From positions 186,001 through 250,000 of the forward strand of contig JBDSLR010000015.1 in the NCBI GenBank assembly GCA_039916305.1: a stretch of DNA of 64,000 nucleotides. Direction: 5' to 3'. This document shows positions 38,071 through 47,153 of this stretch, one piece after another. The notes beneath the pieces are model-generated. The model had not been told where the DNA came from. It saw only the letters and a list, made by a program, of their open reading frames with translations, and searched no databases. The stretch comes from JACMLD01 sp039916305 (GTDB lineage: Bacteria; Bacteroidota; Bacteroidia; Chitinophagales; Chitinophagaceae). The position numbers and the translations under genes are program-made. Every line of letters begins with the position of its first letter. Position 1 is the first letter of the stretch.

Positions 38071-38967
38071 ATGAGTGTGAAATATAAAAGTGATATCATA
38101 GAGTGGGACAAGGTGCTGAACCTGAAGAATTTTTTACAAATAGCCATCGGAATTATACTGGCCGTAGTAGCCATGAAAGGTTTTATGATTCCGAATAATT
38201 TCCTGGATGGTGGCCTCACCGGTATTTCTATCCTGTTGTATGAAATCTTTCACATTAATATCAGCTTCCTGGTAATTGTATTGAACGCTGTATTTATTTA
38301 CCTGGGGTACCAAAGAATTGGTAAAACGTTTGCAGTGCAGACAACCATTGCCGTGGTATTGCTGGCCATTGCATTGTTTTTTATAGAGATTACACCCATT
38401 ACCAAAGATAAATTGCTGATTGCCATTTTTGGAGGGTTGCTCATGGGTACCGGTGTGGGACTTGTAATCAGGGGCGGAGGTGTTATTGACGGCGCAGAAG
38501 TTATTGCAGTTTTTACCGGAAGAAGAACCGGGTTTTCCAACAGCGAAATTATTATGCTGATCAATACCCTCATTTTTGCAGTGGCTGCCCTGCAGTTCGG
38601 TATTGAAACGGCCATGTATTCCATCATTACTTATTTTACCGCTACAAGGGCTATTAACTACGTGGTGGATGGTATTGAACAGTTTACAGCCGTCAACATT
38701 ATTTCTGCAAAGCATGATGAAATTAAAAGCTTCCTGGTAAATGAAATGGGCAAAGGTATTACCGTGTACAAAGGCGAGCGTGGTTACCTGCCCGGTAGTT
38801 TTGATGTAAAAGCGGATACCGAGATCATTGTAACCATTGTAACGCGCCTTGAAATAAAACAAATCCAGGAGGCACTGACCAAGATTGACCCCAAAGTATT
38901 CATGTATATACAAAGCATCAAAGAAGCAAGCGGAGGAATATTAAAAGCTAAAGCGCATGCCAAGTAA
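38071..38967 (+). CDS. YitT family membrane protein
   Basis: The 298-residue protein has five to six membrane helices in its first 200 residues, with the family pattern KGFMIPNNFLDGGLTGISILLYE and GLVIRGGGVIDGAEVIAV. A cytoplasmic DUF2179 domain follows (about 215-290), including GKGITVYKGERGYLPG and IVTRLEIKQIQEAL. The transported substrate or function of YitT proteins is not established. Its stop codon overlaps the start of the HD-domain gene by 11 bases, so the two are translated from one message. Confidence 0.92.
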   Translation: MSVKYKSDIIEWDKVLNLKNFLQIAIGIILAVVAMKGFMIPNNFLDGGLTGISILLYEIFHINISFLVIVLNAVFIYLGYQRIGKTFAVQTTIAVVLLAIALFFIEITPITKDKLLIAIFGGLLMGTGVGLVIRGGGVIDGAEVIAVFTGRRTGFSNSEIIMLINTLIFAVAALQFGIETAMYSIITYFTATRAINYVVDGIEQFTAVNIISAKHDEIKSFLVNEMGKGITVYKGERGYLPGSFDVKADTEIIVTIVTRLEIKQIQEALTKIDPKVFMYIQSIKEASGGILKAKAHAK

Positions 38968-39538
38968 GCTGCCAATGAAAGATTTTGTAACCGGCTTTTT
39001 GCAAAATAATATCCCGCCTGGTTATTATTACCACAATTATATTCATACACTGTATGTGACCGAAAAAGTGGTGGAAATAGCGGAATATGAAAAGTGTTCC
39101 CCCGCAGAAATAGAATTATTGCAGGCCGCTGCATTATGGCACGACACCGGCTTCATAAATACCTATGCCGGCCATGAAGCTGAAAGCTGCCGCCTGGCCC
39201 GCCAATATTTACCGGCCTACGGTTATTCACCTGGGGATATTAACAGGGTTTGCGGTATGATTATGGCCACCAAAATGCCGCAATCCCCGCAAAATAAACT
39301 GGAAACAATCATTGCTGATGCAGATCTTGAATACCTGGGCACCAGTACCGTGCAAGAAAAAGCAGACAGTCTTTTCCGTGAGCTACAATACCTCAACCCT
39401 TCGTTAACAAAATTGCAATGGCATAAAATCCAGGTTTCCTTTCTGCAGGCCCACCATTACTTCACGCAGTTCTGCAAAGAAAAGAGGGATCCATTTAAAC
39501 AAGTCTACCTGGATGGGCTGCTGCACAGTATGGACTGA
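38957..39538 (+). CDS. HD-domain phosphohydrolase-like protein
   Basis: The 193-residue soluble protein has the metal-binding HD pattern: His in YHNYIHTLYVTE, HD in AALWHDTGFI, a further His in AGHEAES, and Asp in IIADADLEYLG. This matches predicted metal-dependent phosphohydrolases and nucleotide-related enzymes. Substrate is unknown. The ATG at 38957 overlaps the YitT gene; a second ATG at 38975 is possible. A cyclic-nucleotide link to the cyclase operon downstream is only a guess. Confidence 0.87.
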   Translation: MPSKLPMKDFVTGFLQNNIPPGYYYHNYIHTLYVTEKVVEIAEYEKCSPAEIELLQAAALWHDTGFINTYAGHEAESCRLARQYLPAYGYSPGDINRVCGMIMATKMPQSPQNKLETIIADADLEYLGTSTVQEKADSLFRELQYLNPSLTKLQWHKIQVSFLQAHHYFTQFCKEKRDPFKQVYLDGLLHSMD

Positions 39539-39698
39539 AACACCGCCTTGCTCCATTGTTGTAATACCGGGCAAATGATTTTGACAATTGCTGATAGAAC
39601 TGTATGAAAAACCTTCATGAAAACAAACCGCGGCTTTTCTGTGCCAATAGCAGCTTTTTCTGGAACAGCATGATTAATAAAATATAAAACCTACTGTT

Positions 39699-42600
39699 AT
39701 AAAAAACTTAATCCCTTTTGCTATAGTCACTCTTTTTTGTGTGACTGCCTGTAGCCTGCAACCGGCGGAAGTTCCATTTCCGGATGGTGAAACCGGCGTT
39801 ACTGTACCGGTAACCACCCCGTTTAAGTTCGGTCAGCCAAGACCGTTTGAATATACCAGCGTCAGCCCGGATAGCATACGTGAATCCGCGCCGGTGCATT
39901 TTGATTTGGATAAACTGCCTGCCAAATCTTTTACCATCAATGATTTTAAACCATTGACAGATACCATACAACAGGTGAATTTTGACTGGGATAAACTACC
40001 GGATAGTGTAATCAATATAAATGAAATGACGGAACGGCCATTTCGCTTCCAGCAATCTGTTTTACCCAGTCCGGTTGTGGTAAAAGCCGGTATGCCCAAA
40101 CTGATGTCAAATACAAGCTCCGGCGTATTGCAGTTCAGCGTAGAAGAAGGCTTACCAGGTATGGCCATTTCTGCTTCATTAACAGACAGGTCGGGTTGCA
40201 CATGGCTGGCAACTGAAAAAGGGCTTTGCCGGTATACGGGCGATTACCTGTATATCTATTCGTTTGTAAATAAAACGCCCCAGGGTGGTGACTATACCAT
40301 TAGCCAGATGACACTGGATAATAACGGCAATATATGGCTGGTGACCATGGGTGATGGCATTTACATGATTGATACTCACAACAACATGTTGCTGCATAAT
40401 AAAGATCCATTTTTCAGCACAAGGGTTTTATGTGATCATACCGGACTGCTTTGGGTAACCACCCTGGCAGATGGTATTTTTATCATTGACAGCAAAAAAG
40501 AGACGATAAAAAATATCACGCGGGCAGGCGGAGAAAATTATGGAAACCGCATTACCGCTATCAGGGAAGACAGTCATAATAATATCTGGCTGGGTTACGT
40601 GGATCATGTTGCAGTGTTGGACGTGCAGAGAAAATCCATAAAAAAACTAACGAAAGAACTTGGTTTTTCAAATAACGTGGTATTGAGTTTTTGTGAAGAT
40701 TGGCGCGGTGACATGTGGATAGCTACTTATGGCGAAGGCATACAGGTGATATCATTTAAAAACAAAACGCTGGGCACCCTCAACAAACGAAATGGATTTT
40801 ATGGTCCTGCGGTAGAATTACTGGAAGACAGCCAGCAGCGCCTCTGGATATTGCGCAGGGATACCTCATACATATTAAACAGGGAAAGAAATGCTCTTAA
40901 GAAAGTATTGGTTGATGCGGTTATGACACAAGCCAATATCCGTGGTTCTTCATTAATAGATATGCATGGCAATATCTGGATGGGAACTATTAACAGGGGC
41001 GTGGTGATACTGGATACAAAAGGTCCGCTACCGGAAACCCTTGATACGAAAAACGGACTCGCAGACAATAATGTATGGGGATTGCTGGAAGATGAAAAAG
41101 GCCTTATATGGCTGGCAACCAGGCAGGGTATTAATATCTATGATCCCCGGTATAACCAATTAAAATTATTTAGTGCAGACCAGGGACTGGGGGTAATAGC
41201 CACAGGAAGAGTGGACAGTGACAGCCAGGGAAATATATTTGTGACAACTGTAAAAGGGTTTTCAATGGTCAGTCCGCGGCAGAAAACCCTGGTCAATTAT
41301 GAGATAAAGCAGGGGAATTCGAATTTTTATATTTCAGAATGTTTAGCAGACAGCGCAGGCCGCCTATGGCTGATTTCCTACAATGGGCTGTATGTATACG
41401 ATATTGGTAAAAAATGGTTGCAGCTGGTTGATAAGCAGGCAGGCCTTTTGTCGAACGTTACCTGGGACTTGCTGCAGGACGGGCAGGGAAATATCTGGGC
41501 GGCTTCAGACAGTGGTATAACAATCATCAATACCCGTAAAAATACCATGCAATACCTCCGAAAAAAGGACGGACTTTGTAATAATGTTGTTTTTAAATTG
41601 ATACAAAGGCCCGGCGGAAAGATGTGGGTAGGCACACTAACAGGTATTTCCATTATTGATATGAATAATTTTTCCATTACTAATCTTACCCGCAAAGAAG
41701 GGTTGGTACCGGAAGATGTGTATGATATGGTGGAGCATGGCGGTACTGTATATGCAGGTACTTCCAGTGGAATGATTGCTGTAAACGAGGCTGCACCAGG
41801 GGATACAGGCAAATCCTGGCATATAGCCAATTATGGTAAAAGAGAAGGTTTCCGGTACAATGATTTTAATCAGAATACCGGCATCGCACTTAAAAACGGG
41901 CAGCTATGGTGGGGCATTACCCCTGTGCTGACAGTGATTACACAATTGCCATTGCCAGATACCTTGCGGCCGGCAATAAATATCACGGGCATGAATATAA
42001 TGGATCAGTCTTTTTCATTCAGCAGCGGCACAGCTGAAGATGACGGGATAAAAGCAACGGGTAGCATTGGCAGTAAGGCCAATAAAGGGAATGAGCGGGA
42101 AAATAAACTAACCGCGGATTCCGGGTATTTGCAACAGCATCATATAAGCTGGGACAGCGTGACGGGTGGATTCAATATTCCCGCCGGTTTAAACCTGCCT
42201 TATAACCAGAACGCGGTTAATTTTTCATTCAGTAATACCAATATCAGCGGTCGCGAAAGAATTTTATACCGCTACATACTGGAGGGTATTGATAAAAAAT
42301 GGAGTGATATCTCCGACAGGAACAATACAAAAAATTATTTTAACCTGCCTGCAGGAAAATACACTTTCCGGGTACGAACTATTGGGTTAAACAGGTCATG
42401 GAGCCAGGAAGCCGTTTGCAGCTTTATCATCACGCCACCGTGGTGGAAAACCTGGTGGGCTTACATACTGTATGTCCTTGTGGCTGCCGCCATTGCTACT
42501 GCCTACGCCAATTACCGGTCTTACCAGCTTCGCAAAGAAAACCTGGCGCTGGAAAGCAAAATCAGCCAGCGTACAGGTGAGTTGTCTAAGTCATTGAACG

Positions 42601-43406
42601 ATCTGAAAGCAACACAGACACAATTAATTCAGTCAGAAAAAATGGCCAGCCTCGGCGAACTGACTGCCGGCATCGCGCACGAAATTCAGAACCCGCTCAA
42701 TTTTGTAAATAATTTCAGCGAAGTGAGCAATGAGTTGATGGATGAAATGAATGCCGAAATAGCAAGAGGGGATATGGACGAGGCAAGAGCCATTGCCAAC
42801 GACATCAAACAAAACCTGGAAAAAATAGCCCAGCATGGCAAACGTGCCGATGCTATTGTAAAAGGCATGCTGCAGCATTCACGGACAAGTGCAGGCCAGA
42901 AAGAAGCAACAGATATAAACGCGCTGGCAGACGAATACTTGCGGTTGGCCTATCATGGTTTGCGCGCAAAGGACAAAGATTTCAATGCAATTTTGAAAAC
43001 CGAATTTGATCCGTTGATTAAAAAAGTAACTATTATTCCGCAGGATATGGGAAGAGTTCTGCTAAACCTGTTTACCAACGCTTTTTATACAATAACAGAA
43101 AAAAAGAAGCAGCAGCAATACGCGGATTATGCACCCATGGTTACGGTGAAAACCTTGCTCCTTCCCGGTTTTGGAGAAGGCCCTGGTCAGGTACAGATAA
43201 TAATTGCTGATAATGGTAGCGGCATCCCCCAAAAAATACTGGATAAAATCTTTCAGCCTTTTTTTACCACCAAGCCCACCGGGCAGGGAACGGGATTGGG
43301 TTTATCATTGGCGTACGATATTGTAAAAGCGCACCGGGGTGAATTAACCGTGAAAACAGCAGAAGGAAAAGGAACTGAATTTACTATACAGTTACCGGTA
43401 GCCTGA
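39699..43406 (+). CDS. Two-component propeller sensor histidine kinase
   Basis: From GTG at 39741 the protein has 1221 residues. The frame is open 14 codons further to an ATA at 39699, and those codons encode NLIPFAIVTLFCVTAC, a lipoprotein or signal sequence, so the true start may be non-canonical. Domains are a linker (about 10-125), a regulator-propeller region of roughly a dozen blades (about 130-690; repeated IWLxxxxxGI patterns), a Y_Y_Y domain (about 810-890), and a membrane helix (WAYILYVLVAAAIATAYA). A coiled coil and HisKA follow with His980 (GTG numbering) in GIAHEIQNPLNF, then a HATPase domain ending TEFTIQLPVA. There is no fused receiver or HTH. It likely senses an extracellular ligand and signals to downstream receivers. 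Confidence 0.9.
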   Translation: MKNLIPFAIVTLFCVTACSLQPAEVPFPDGETGVTVPVTTPFKFGQPRPFEYTSVSPDSIRESAPVHFDLDKLPAKSFTINDFKPLTDTIQQVNFDWDKLPDSVININEMTERPFRFQQSVLPSPVVVKAGMPKLMSNTSSGVLQFSVEEGLPGMAISASLTDRSGCTWLATEKGLCRYTGDYLYIYSFVNKTPQGGDYTISQMTLDNNGNIWLVTMGDGIYMIDTHNNMLLHNKDPFFSTRVLCDHTGLLWVTTLADGIFIIDSKKETIKNITRAGGENYGNRITAIREDSHNNIWLGYVDHVAVLDVQRKSIKKLTKELGFSNNVVLSFCEDWRGDMWIATYGEGIQVISFKNKTLGTLNKRNGFYGPAVELLEDSQQRLWILRRDTSYILNRERNALKKVLVDAVMTQANIRGSSLIDMHGNIWMGTINRGVVILDTKGPLPETLDTKNGLADNNVWGLLEDEKGLIWLATRQGINIYDPRYNQLKLFSADQGLGVIATGRVDSDSQGNIFVTTVKGFSMVSPRQKTLVNYEIKQGNSNFYISECLADSAGRLWLISYNGLYVYDIGKKWLQLVDKQAGLLSNVTWDLLQDGQGNIWAASDSGITIINTRKNTMQYLRKKDGLCNNVVFKLIQRPGGKMWVGTLTGISIIDMNNFSITNLTRKEGLVPEDVYDMVEHGGTVYAGTSSGMIAVNEAAPGDTGKSWHIANYGKREGFRYNDFNQNTGIALKNGQLWWGITPVLTVITQLPLPDTLRPAINITGMNIMDQSFSFSSGTAEDDGIKATGSIGSKANKGNERENKLTADSGYLQQHHISWDSVTGGFNIPAGLNLPYNQNAVNFSFSNTNISGRERILYRYILEGIDKKWSDISDRNNTKNYFNLPAGKYTFRVRTIGLNRSWSQEAVCSFIITPPWWKTWWAYILYVLVAAAIATAYANYRSYQLRKENLALESKISQRTGELSKSLNDLKATQTQLIQSEKMASLGELTAGIAHEIQNPLNFVNNFSEVSNELMDEMNAEIARGDMDEARAIANDIKQNLEKIAQHGKRADAIVKGMLQHSRTSAGQKEATDINALADEYLRLAYHGLRAKDKDFNAILKTEFDPLIKKVTIIPQDMGRVLLNLFTNAFYTITEKKKQQQYADYAPMVTVKTLLLPGFGEGPGQVQIIIADNGSGIPQKILDKIFQPFFTTKPTGQGTGLGLSLAYDIVKAHRGELTVKTAEGKGTEFTIQLPVA

Positions 43407-43592
43407 CACAGGTAGCATTGCTGCAAATACTGTGAAAACCGGCTGCCGTAAATGAAAACGAAATAAGGGGATTTTGCTGCGTTTGTTATTACTTTGCCTG
43501 CATGTGGCAGGCGGTTTCCAGCTGCAGATCTGTAGTGCTGAAAGAAATAGGCGCTCCCGGCATTATTAAAAGGAAGTTTGATACATTTAATT

Positions 43593-44972
43593 ATGGATGT
43601 AGAATGCATACTGGCGATTATTATTATCAGTTACCTGCGCAGAATACTGAAAAAGCATGCGTATGATGCCCGGGTAGACAAACTGCTGATTGCAGGTATG
43701 GCTATTTCAATCGCCCTGCTCGTGGTATCTGCAGCATTGCCGAGGGCAAAAACTTTGTTCCGCTGGCTCACTCATGCGTTTATGCTGGTGCTTGTTTATT
43801 ACAGTTTAACCATTCCTGTGTTCCGCGCAGCCAAATCATTGCTGTATGCAATATTGCCGCTGGTGCTGGTAACGCTGATTGAAGACATTGTAAAGATTAT
43901 CAGCCTCAGTTTCTATAACGAGTGGAACAATTATTTCCAGGCAGCACAGCTGTTCGCTTTTATATGGATGTTTGCCATGTGGTTTATCACAAAAAGGCAA
44001 AGAACGGCACTGGAAATGGAGCGGTTGAAAGCGTTGGAAAAAGAGAAAGAATATACTATCACCGCTTCATTAAAAGCAGCATTGGAAGTACAGGTGGCAG
44101 AACGCACTGTAGCCCTTACGCGGCAAAAAGATGAACTGGAGCAGACCATCACGGAATTAAAATCTACGCAGGCGCAGCTTGTTCAGTCAGAGAAAATGGC
44201 TTCGCTGGGTGAACTGACTGCCGGTATAGCACATGAAATTCAGAACCCGTTAAACTTCGTGAATAATTTTTCCGAAGTGAATACGGAACTGATAGCTGAA
44301 ATGAAAGAGGCACTGGGCAAAGGGGATATTGAGGAAGCGAAAATAATTGCAGAAGATATCAGCGCTAATGAGCAAAAGATAAATCACCATGGCAAAAGGG
44401 CAGATGCCATTGTAAAAGGAATGCTGCAGCACAGCAGGAGCAGCGGGGGGCAAAAAGAGCCTACCGATATCAATGCGCTGGCAGATGAATATTTGCGGCT
44501 GGCTTACCACGGCCTCCGTGCAAAGGATAAATCTTTCAATGCCACCATGAAAACTGATTTTGATGAAACAATCGGCAAAATCAATGTAATTCCACAGGAT
44601 ATGGGAAGGGTGATACTCAATTTAATTACCAATGCCTTTTATGTGGTGGCAGAAAAAAAGAAACCGCTTACGCCAGAAGGTAAATTGAACCCGTTCTTTA
44701 AGGACTATGTGCCAACAGTTACTGTGGGCACTAAAAAGGCAGGCAATAAAATTTTAATTACTGTAAGAGACAATGGCAGTGGTATTCCGCCGCAGGTGCT
44801 GGACAAAATCTTTCAGCCTTTTTTTACCACCAAACCTACGGGACAGGGTACCGGGCTTGGTTTAAGTATGAGTTATGATATTGTTACAAAAAGTCACGGT
44901 GGGGAACTGAAAGTAGCAACAAAAGAAAATGAAGGAACAGTATTTACCATTCAATTGCCCTTACAACCCTAA
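43593..44972 (+). CDS. Membrane sensor histidine kinase
   Basis: The ATG at 43593 gives 459 residues; the TTG five codons upstream is less likely. The N-terminal third has about five membrane helices (MDVECILAIIIISYL through LFAFIWMFAMWFIT), followed by a coiled coil. HisKA carries His214 in GIAHEIQNPLNF, and HATPase_c ends VFTIQLPLQP. The catalytic half is nearly the same as that of the propeller kinase just upstream, over about 250 residues, including the same IFQPFFTTKPTGQGTGLGLS stretch. It likely arose by duplication, with a new sensor added. It is followed 13 bases later by a receiver gene. Confidence 0.92.
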   Translation: MDVECILAIIIISYLRRILKKHAYDARVDKLLIAGMAISIALLVVSAALPRAKTLFRWLTHAFMLVLVYYSLTIPVFRAAKSLLYAILPLVLVTLIEDIVKIISLSFYNEWNNYFQAAQLFAFIWMFAMWFITKRQRTALEMERLKALEKEKEYTITASLKAALEVQVAERTVALTRQKDELEQTITELKSTQAQLVQSEKMASLGELTAGIAHEIQNPLNFVNNFSEVNTELIAEMKEALGKGDIEEAKIIAEDISANEQKINHHGKRADAIVKGMLQHSRSSGGQKEPTDINALADEYLRLAYHGLRAKDKSFNATMKTDFDETIGKINVIPQDMGRVILNLITNAFYVVAEKKKPLTPEGKLNPFFKDYVPTVTVGTKKAGNKILITVRDNGSGIPPQVLDKIFQPFFTTKPTGQGTGLGLSMSYDIVTKSHGGELKVATKENEGTVFTIQLPLQP

Positions 44973-44985
44973 TAATGTATAATAC

Positions 44986-45360
44986 ATGAAGATTTTAGTT
45001 GTAGACGATGAAAAAGATATCCAGACGCTTTTTGAACAGCGTTTCAGAAAGGAAATCCGGAGTGGAGAGATTATGTTTGCTTTTGCTTTTTCCGGTGAAG
45101 ATGCACTGGCCTATCTGGACGGGCATGCTCATGAAGCCGTGCTTATCCTGTCTGATATCAATATGCCCGGTATGAGTGGCCTGGAATTGCTTGACCAGAT
45201 AAAACATAAATACCTGAAGCCGCCACCCGTTGTAATGATGATTACCGCGTACGGGGATGCAGAAAATTTTAATATGGCCAGGCAATTGGGCGCAGATGAC
45301 TTTTTGACCAAGCCGGTAGACTTTAATTTGTTAAAGGAAAAATTAAAATTGATACATTGA
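44986..45360 (+). CDS. Single-domain response regulator
   Basis: The 124-residue protein is a stand-alone receiver. It starts KILVVDDEKD, with the acidic pair at Asp7/Asp8, the phosphoacceptor Asp57 in LSDINMPGMSG, Thr in MITAYGD and the Lys in TKPVDF. It has no output domain, so it should act as a phosphorelay intermediate or a protein-binding switch. It lies between two kinases and the receiver-cyclase; its stop codon overlaps the next ATG (TGATG), implying coupled translation. Confidence 0.93.
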   Translation: MKILVVDDEKDIQTLFEQRFRKEIRSGEIMFAFAFSGEDALAYLDGHAHEAVLILSDINMPGMSGLELLDQIKHKYLKPPPVVMMITAYGDAENFNMARQLGADDFLTKPVDFNLLKEKLKLIH

Positions 45361-46400
45361 TGGCAAAGATATTAGTGGCGGATGATGAGGTGGATCTAGA
45401 GATGCTGATTAAGCAAAAATTTCGTCAGAAGATCCGGGAGAAAGTGTACGAATTTGTTTTTGCGGTAAATGGCAATGATGCGCTGGATAAAATTCAGCAG
45501 CATCCCGATATAGATATTGTACTCAGCGATATTAATATGCCCGAAATGGATGGCCTCACTTTGCTCAGCCGCCTGAGTGAAACAAGTCCCCTTATCAAAT
45601 CAGTGATTGTGTCGGCATATGGCGATATGGAAAATATCCGCACCGCCATGAACCGTGGTGCATTTGATTTTATCACCAAGCCCATTAATTTTGAAGACCT
45701 TACATTAACCGTAGAAAAAACAATCCGCCATGTGGCCCAGGTACGTGAAACGCTCAAGGCCATCAAGGAAAACAATATCCTGAAAATGTATGTAGATGAA
45801 ACGGTGTTAAAGTTTATGGGTAGCCGTGAGTTTGAGTCTTCGCTGATTGCAAATGAAACAGTAGAAGCCACCATTGTTTTTATTGATATTTGCAGCTTTA
45901 CTTCCATCAGTGAAACAGCGCCTGCAGATACCGTGGTAAAACTGCTGAATAATTATTTTGACGTAATGGTAAAGGAGATTATTGCGCAGGGCGGCTATAT
46001 TGATAAATTTATCGGCGATGCCATCATGGCCGTTTTCAGGGGCGACTACCACCTTGACCGTGCGATTGATGCTGCACTGGTTGTCAGAAGCAAAATCAAC
46101 AGTATGCCTGTACTGGAAGATCAGCATTCATTCACGCCTAAAGTATCTATCGGTATTAATAGTGGTGAGATGATTTCGGGCAATATTGGTTCTGCCAGCC
46201 TGCGCCGGCTGGACTACACCGTTATTGGCGATGTAGTAAACACAGCCCAGCGTTTACAGGCGGCAGCTATCGAAAATCAAATATTGATTGACGAAACCTG
46301 TTTTGAAAAAGTAAAAGAATCTTTTAACTGCAGGAAGGTGGGTGCAGTTAACCTGAAAAATAAAGCTGCAGTGATGACGGTGTACGAAGTGATGGACTAG
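45360..46400 (+). CDS. Receiver-class III adenylate cyclase fusion
   Basis: The 346-residue protein has a receiver (1-120; Asp57 in LSDINMPEMDG) linked by a helix to a class III nucleotidyl cyclase domain (about 168-310). Metal-binding aspartates are Asp176 in VFIDICSFTS and Asp220 in IGDAIMAVF. Lys216 (YIDKFIGD) and Asp285 (RLDYTVIGD) are the residue pair that selects adenine, and Asn294 and Arg298 in VVNTAQRL are the transition-state residues. The catalytic set is complete, so the output should be cAMP. A phosphorylation-controlled cyclase driven by one or both upstream kinases is the natural reading. Start overlaps the previous stop. Confidence 0.92.
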   Translation: MAKILVADDEVDLEMLIKQKFRQKIREKVYEFVFAVNGNDALDKIQQHPDIDIVLSDINMPEMDGLTLLSRLSETSPLIKSVIVSAYGDMENIRTAMNRGAFDFITKPINFEDLTLTVEKTIRHVAQVRETLKAIKENNILKMYVDETVLKFMGSREFESSLIANETVEATIVFIDICSFTSISETAPADTVVKLLNNYFDVMVKEIIAQGGYIDKFIGDAIMAVFRGDYHLDRAIDAALVVRSKINSMPVLEDQHSFTPKVSIGINSGEMISGNIGSASLRRLDYTVIGDVVNTAQRLQAAAIENQILIDETCFEKVKESFNCRKVGAVNLKNKAAVMTVYEVMD

Positions 46401-46644
46401 TGCACAGCACCAACGGAACCGGTGCCGCTTCAGGCATTCCCACGCCGGGCGCGGATTTTTAATTTCATGATTACTATACAAACAGTTGAACATATAAAAC
46501 AGGCCAGTGAAAGCAAACCTGGCCGGCCATTTTCCAGGTAGTTGTCCCTTAGAAGAATAACGTTTGTCAACAAAAGTATATTAATGACCTGCTCGTGCAG
46601 GAAACATTCATTTTTTATAACTGACATAATAATTGTTTTTGCGA

Positions 46645-47085
46645 TTATGAAGATTGTGCGTGTGTTGCCTGGTGCCCGCTTAACTGCAGCGGCAGCCGTT
46701 GCCAGTTGTAGGTTTTCTTTTCCAGCCGGGACAGGTCTGCTTTATTGTCTGTTGCAGTTGTATAAAACACAAGGGGAAATGTTGCGGGCTTGTTGCTGAA
46801 AATAAATTCCAGGTAAATAGCTCGGGGGTGCCTCTGTGAAAGAAGCACTGCTGTTGCCCGGTTTACCGCATAGATATATCTTTTTACCAGCAGGTTTTTT
46901 ATATCTGCTAATTTGATAACCAGGTATTGGGCACCTGCATTTTGCTGGTCTGCCACAAGTAATATTCGTTTGATGCCATCCAGCGCCATTATTTTATTGC
47001 CGGCGGTTTCATAACAGGAGAAACGCAAATTCAGCATTGAACCCAGCTCACTTATTTGCGCATAGATTGTTTTAGTTGTACTCAC
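46645..47085 (-). CDS. Soluble member of paralogous pair, unknown function
   Basis: This 146-residue protein has no signal peptide. Its sequence runs RILLVADQQNAGAQYLVIKL, then RAIYLEFIFS, then FPLVFYTTATDN and KKTYNWQRLPLQL. The same order of hydrophobic strands, a PLxxxFY motif and a final aromatic helix occurs in the adjacent 47154 protein, so the two are paralogues. No known family is recognised. It is probably the second gene of a two-gene operon, 68 bases after the membrane-anchored copy. Confidence 0.6.
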   Translation of the reverse strand: MSTTKTIYAQISELGSMLNLRFSCYETAGNKIMALDGIKRILLVADQQNAGAQYLVIKLADIKNLLVKRYIYAVNRATAVLLSQRHPRAIYLEFIFSNKPATFPLVFYTTATDNKADLSRLEKKTYNWQRLPLQLSGHQATHAQSS

Positions 47086-47153
47086 GGTATGACAGTTTTA
47101 AAAGTGGACCCCTGATACAAAAGCGCGTGTTGTTACGTGCGGGCTCTATACAG

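Noticed and set aside
38134..38913. 259-residue minus-strand frame opposite YitT
   Set aside because: Antisense shadow of a clear YitT gene; no family signature and skewed to Asn, His, Gly.
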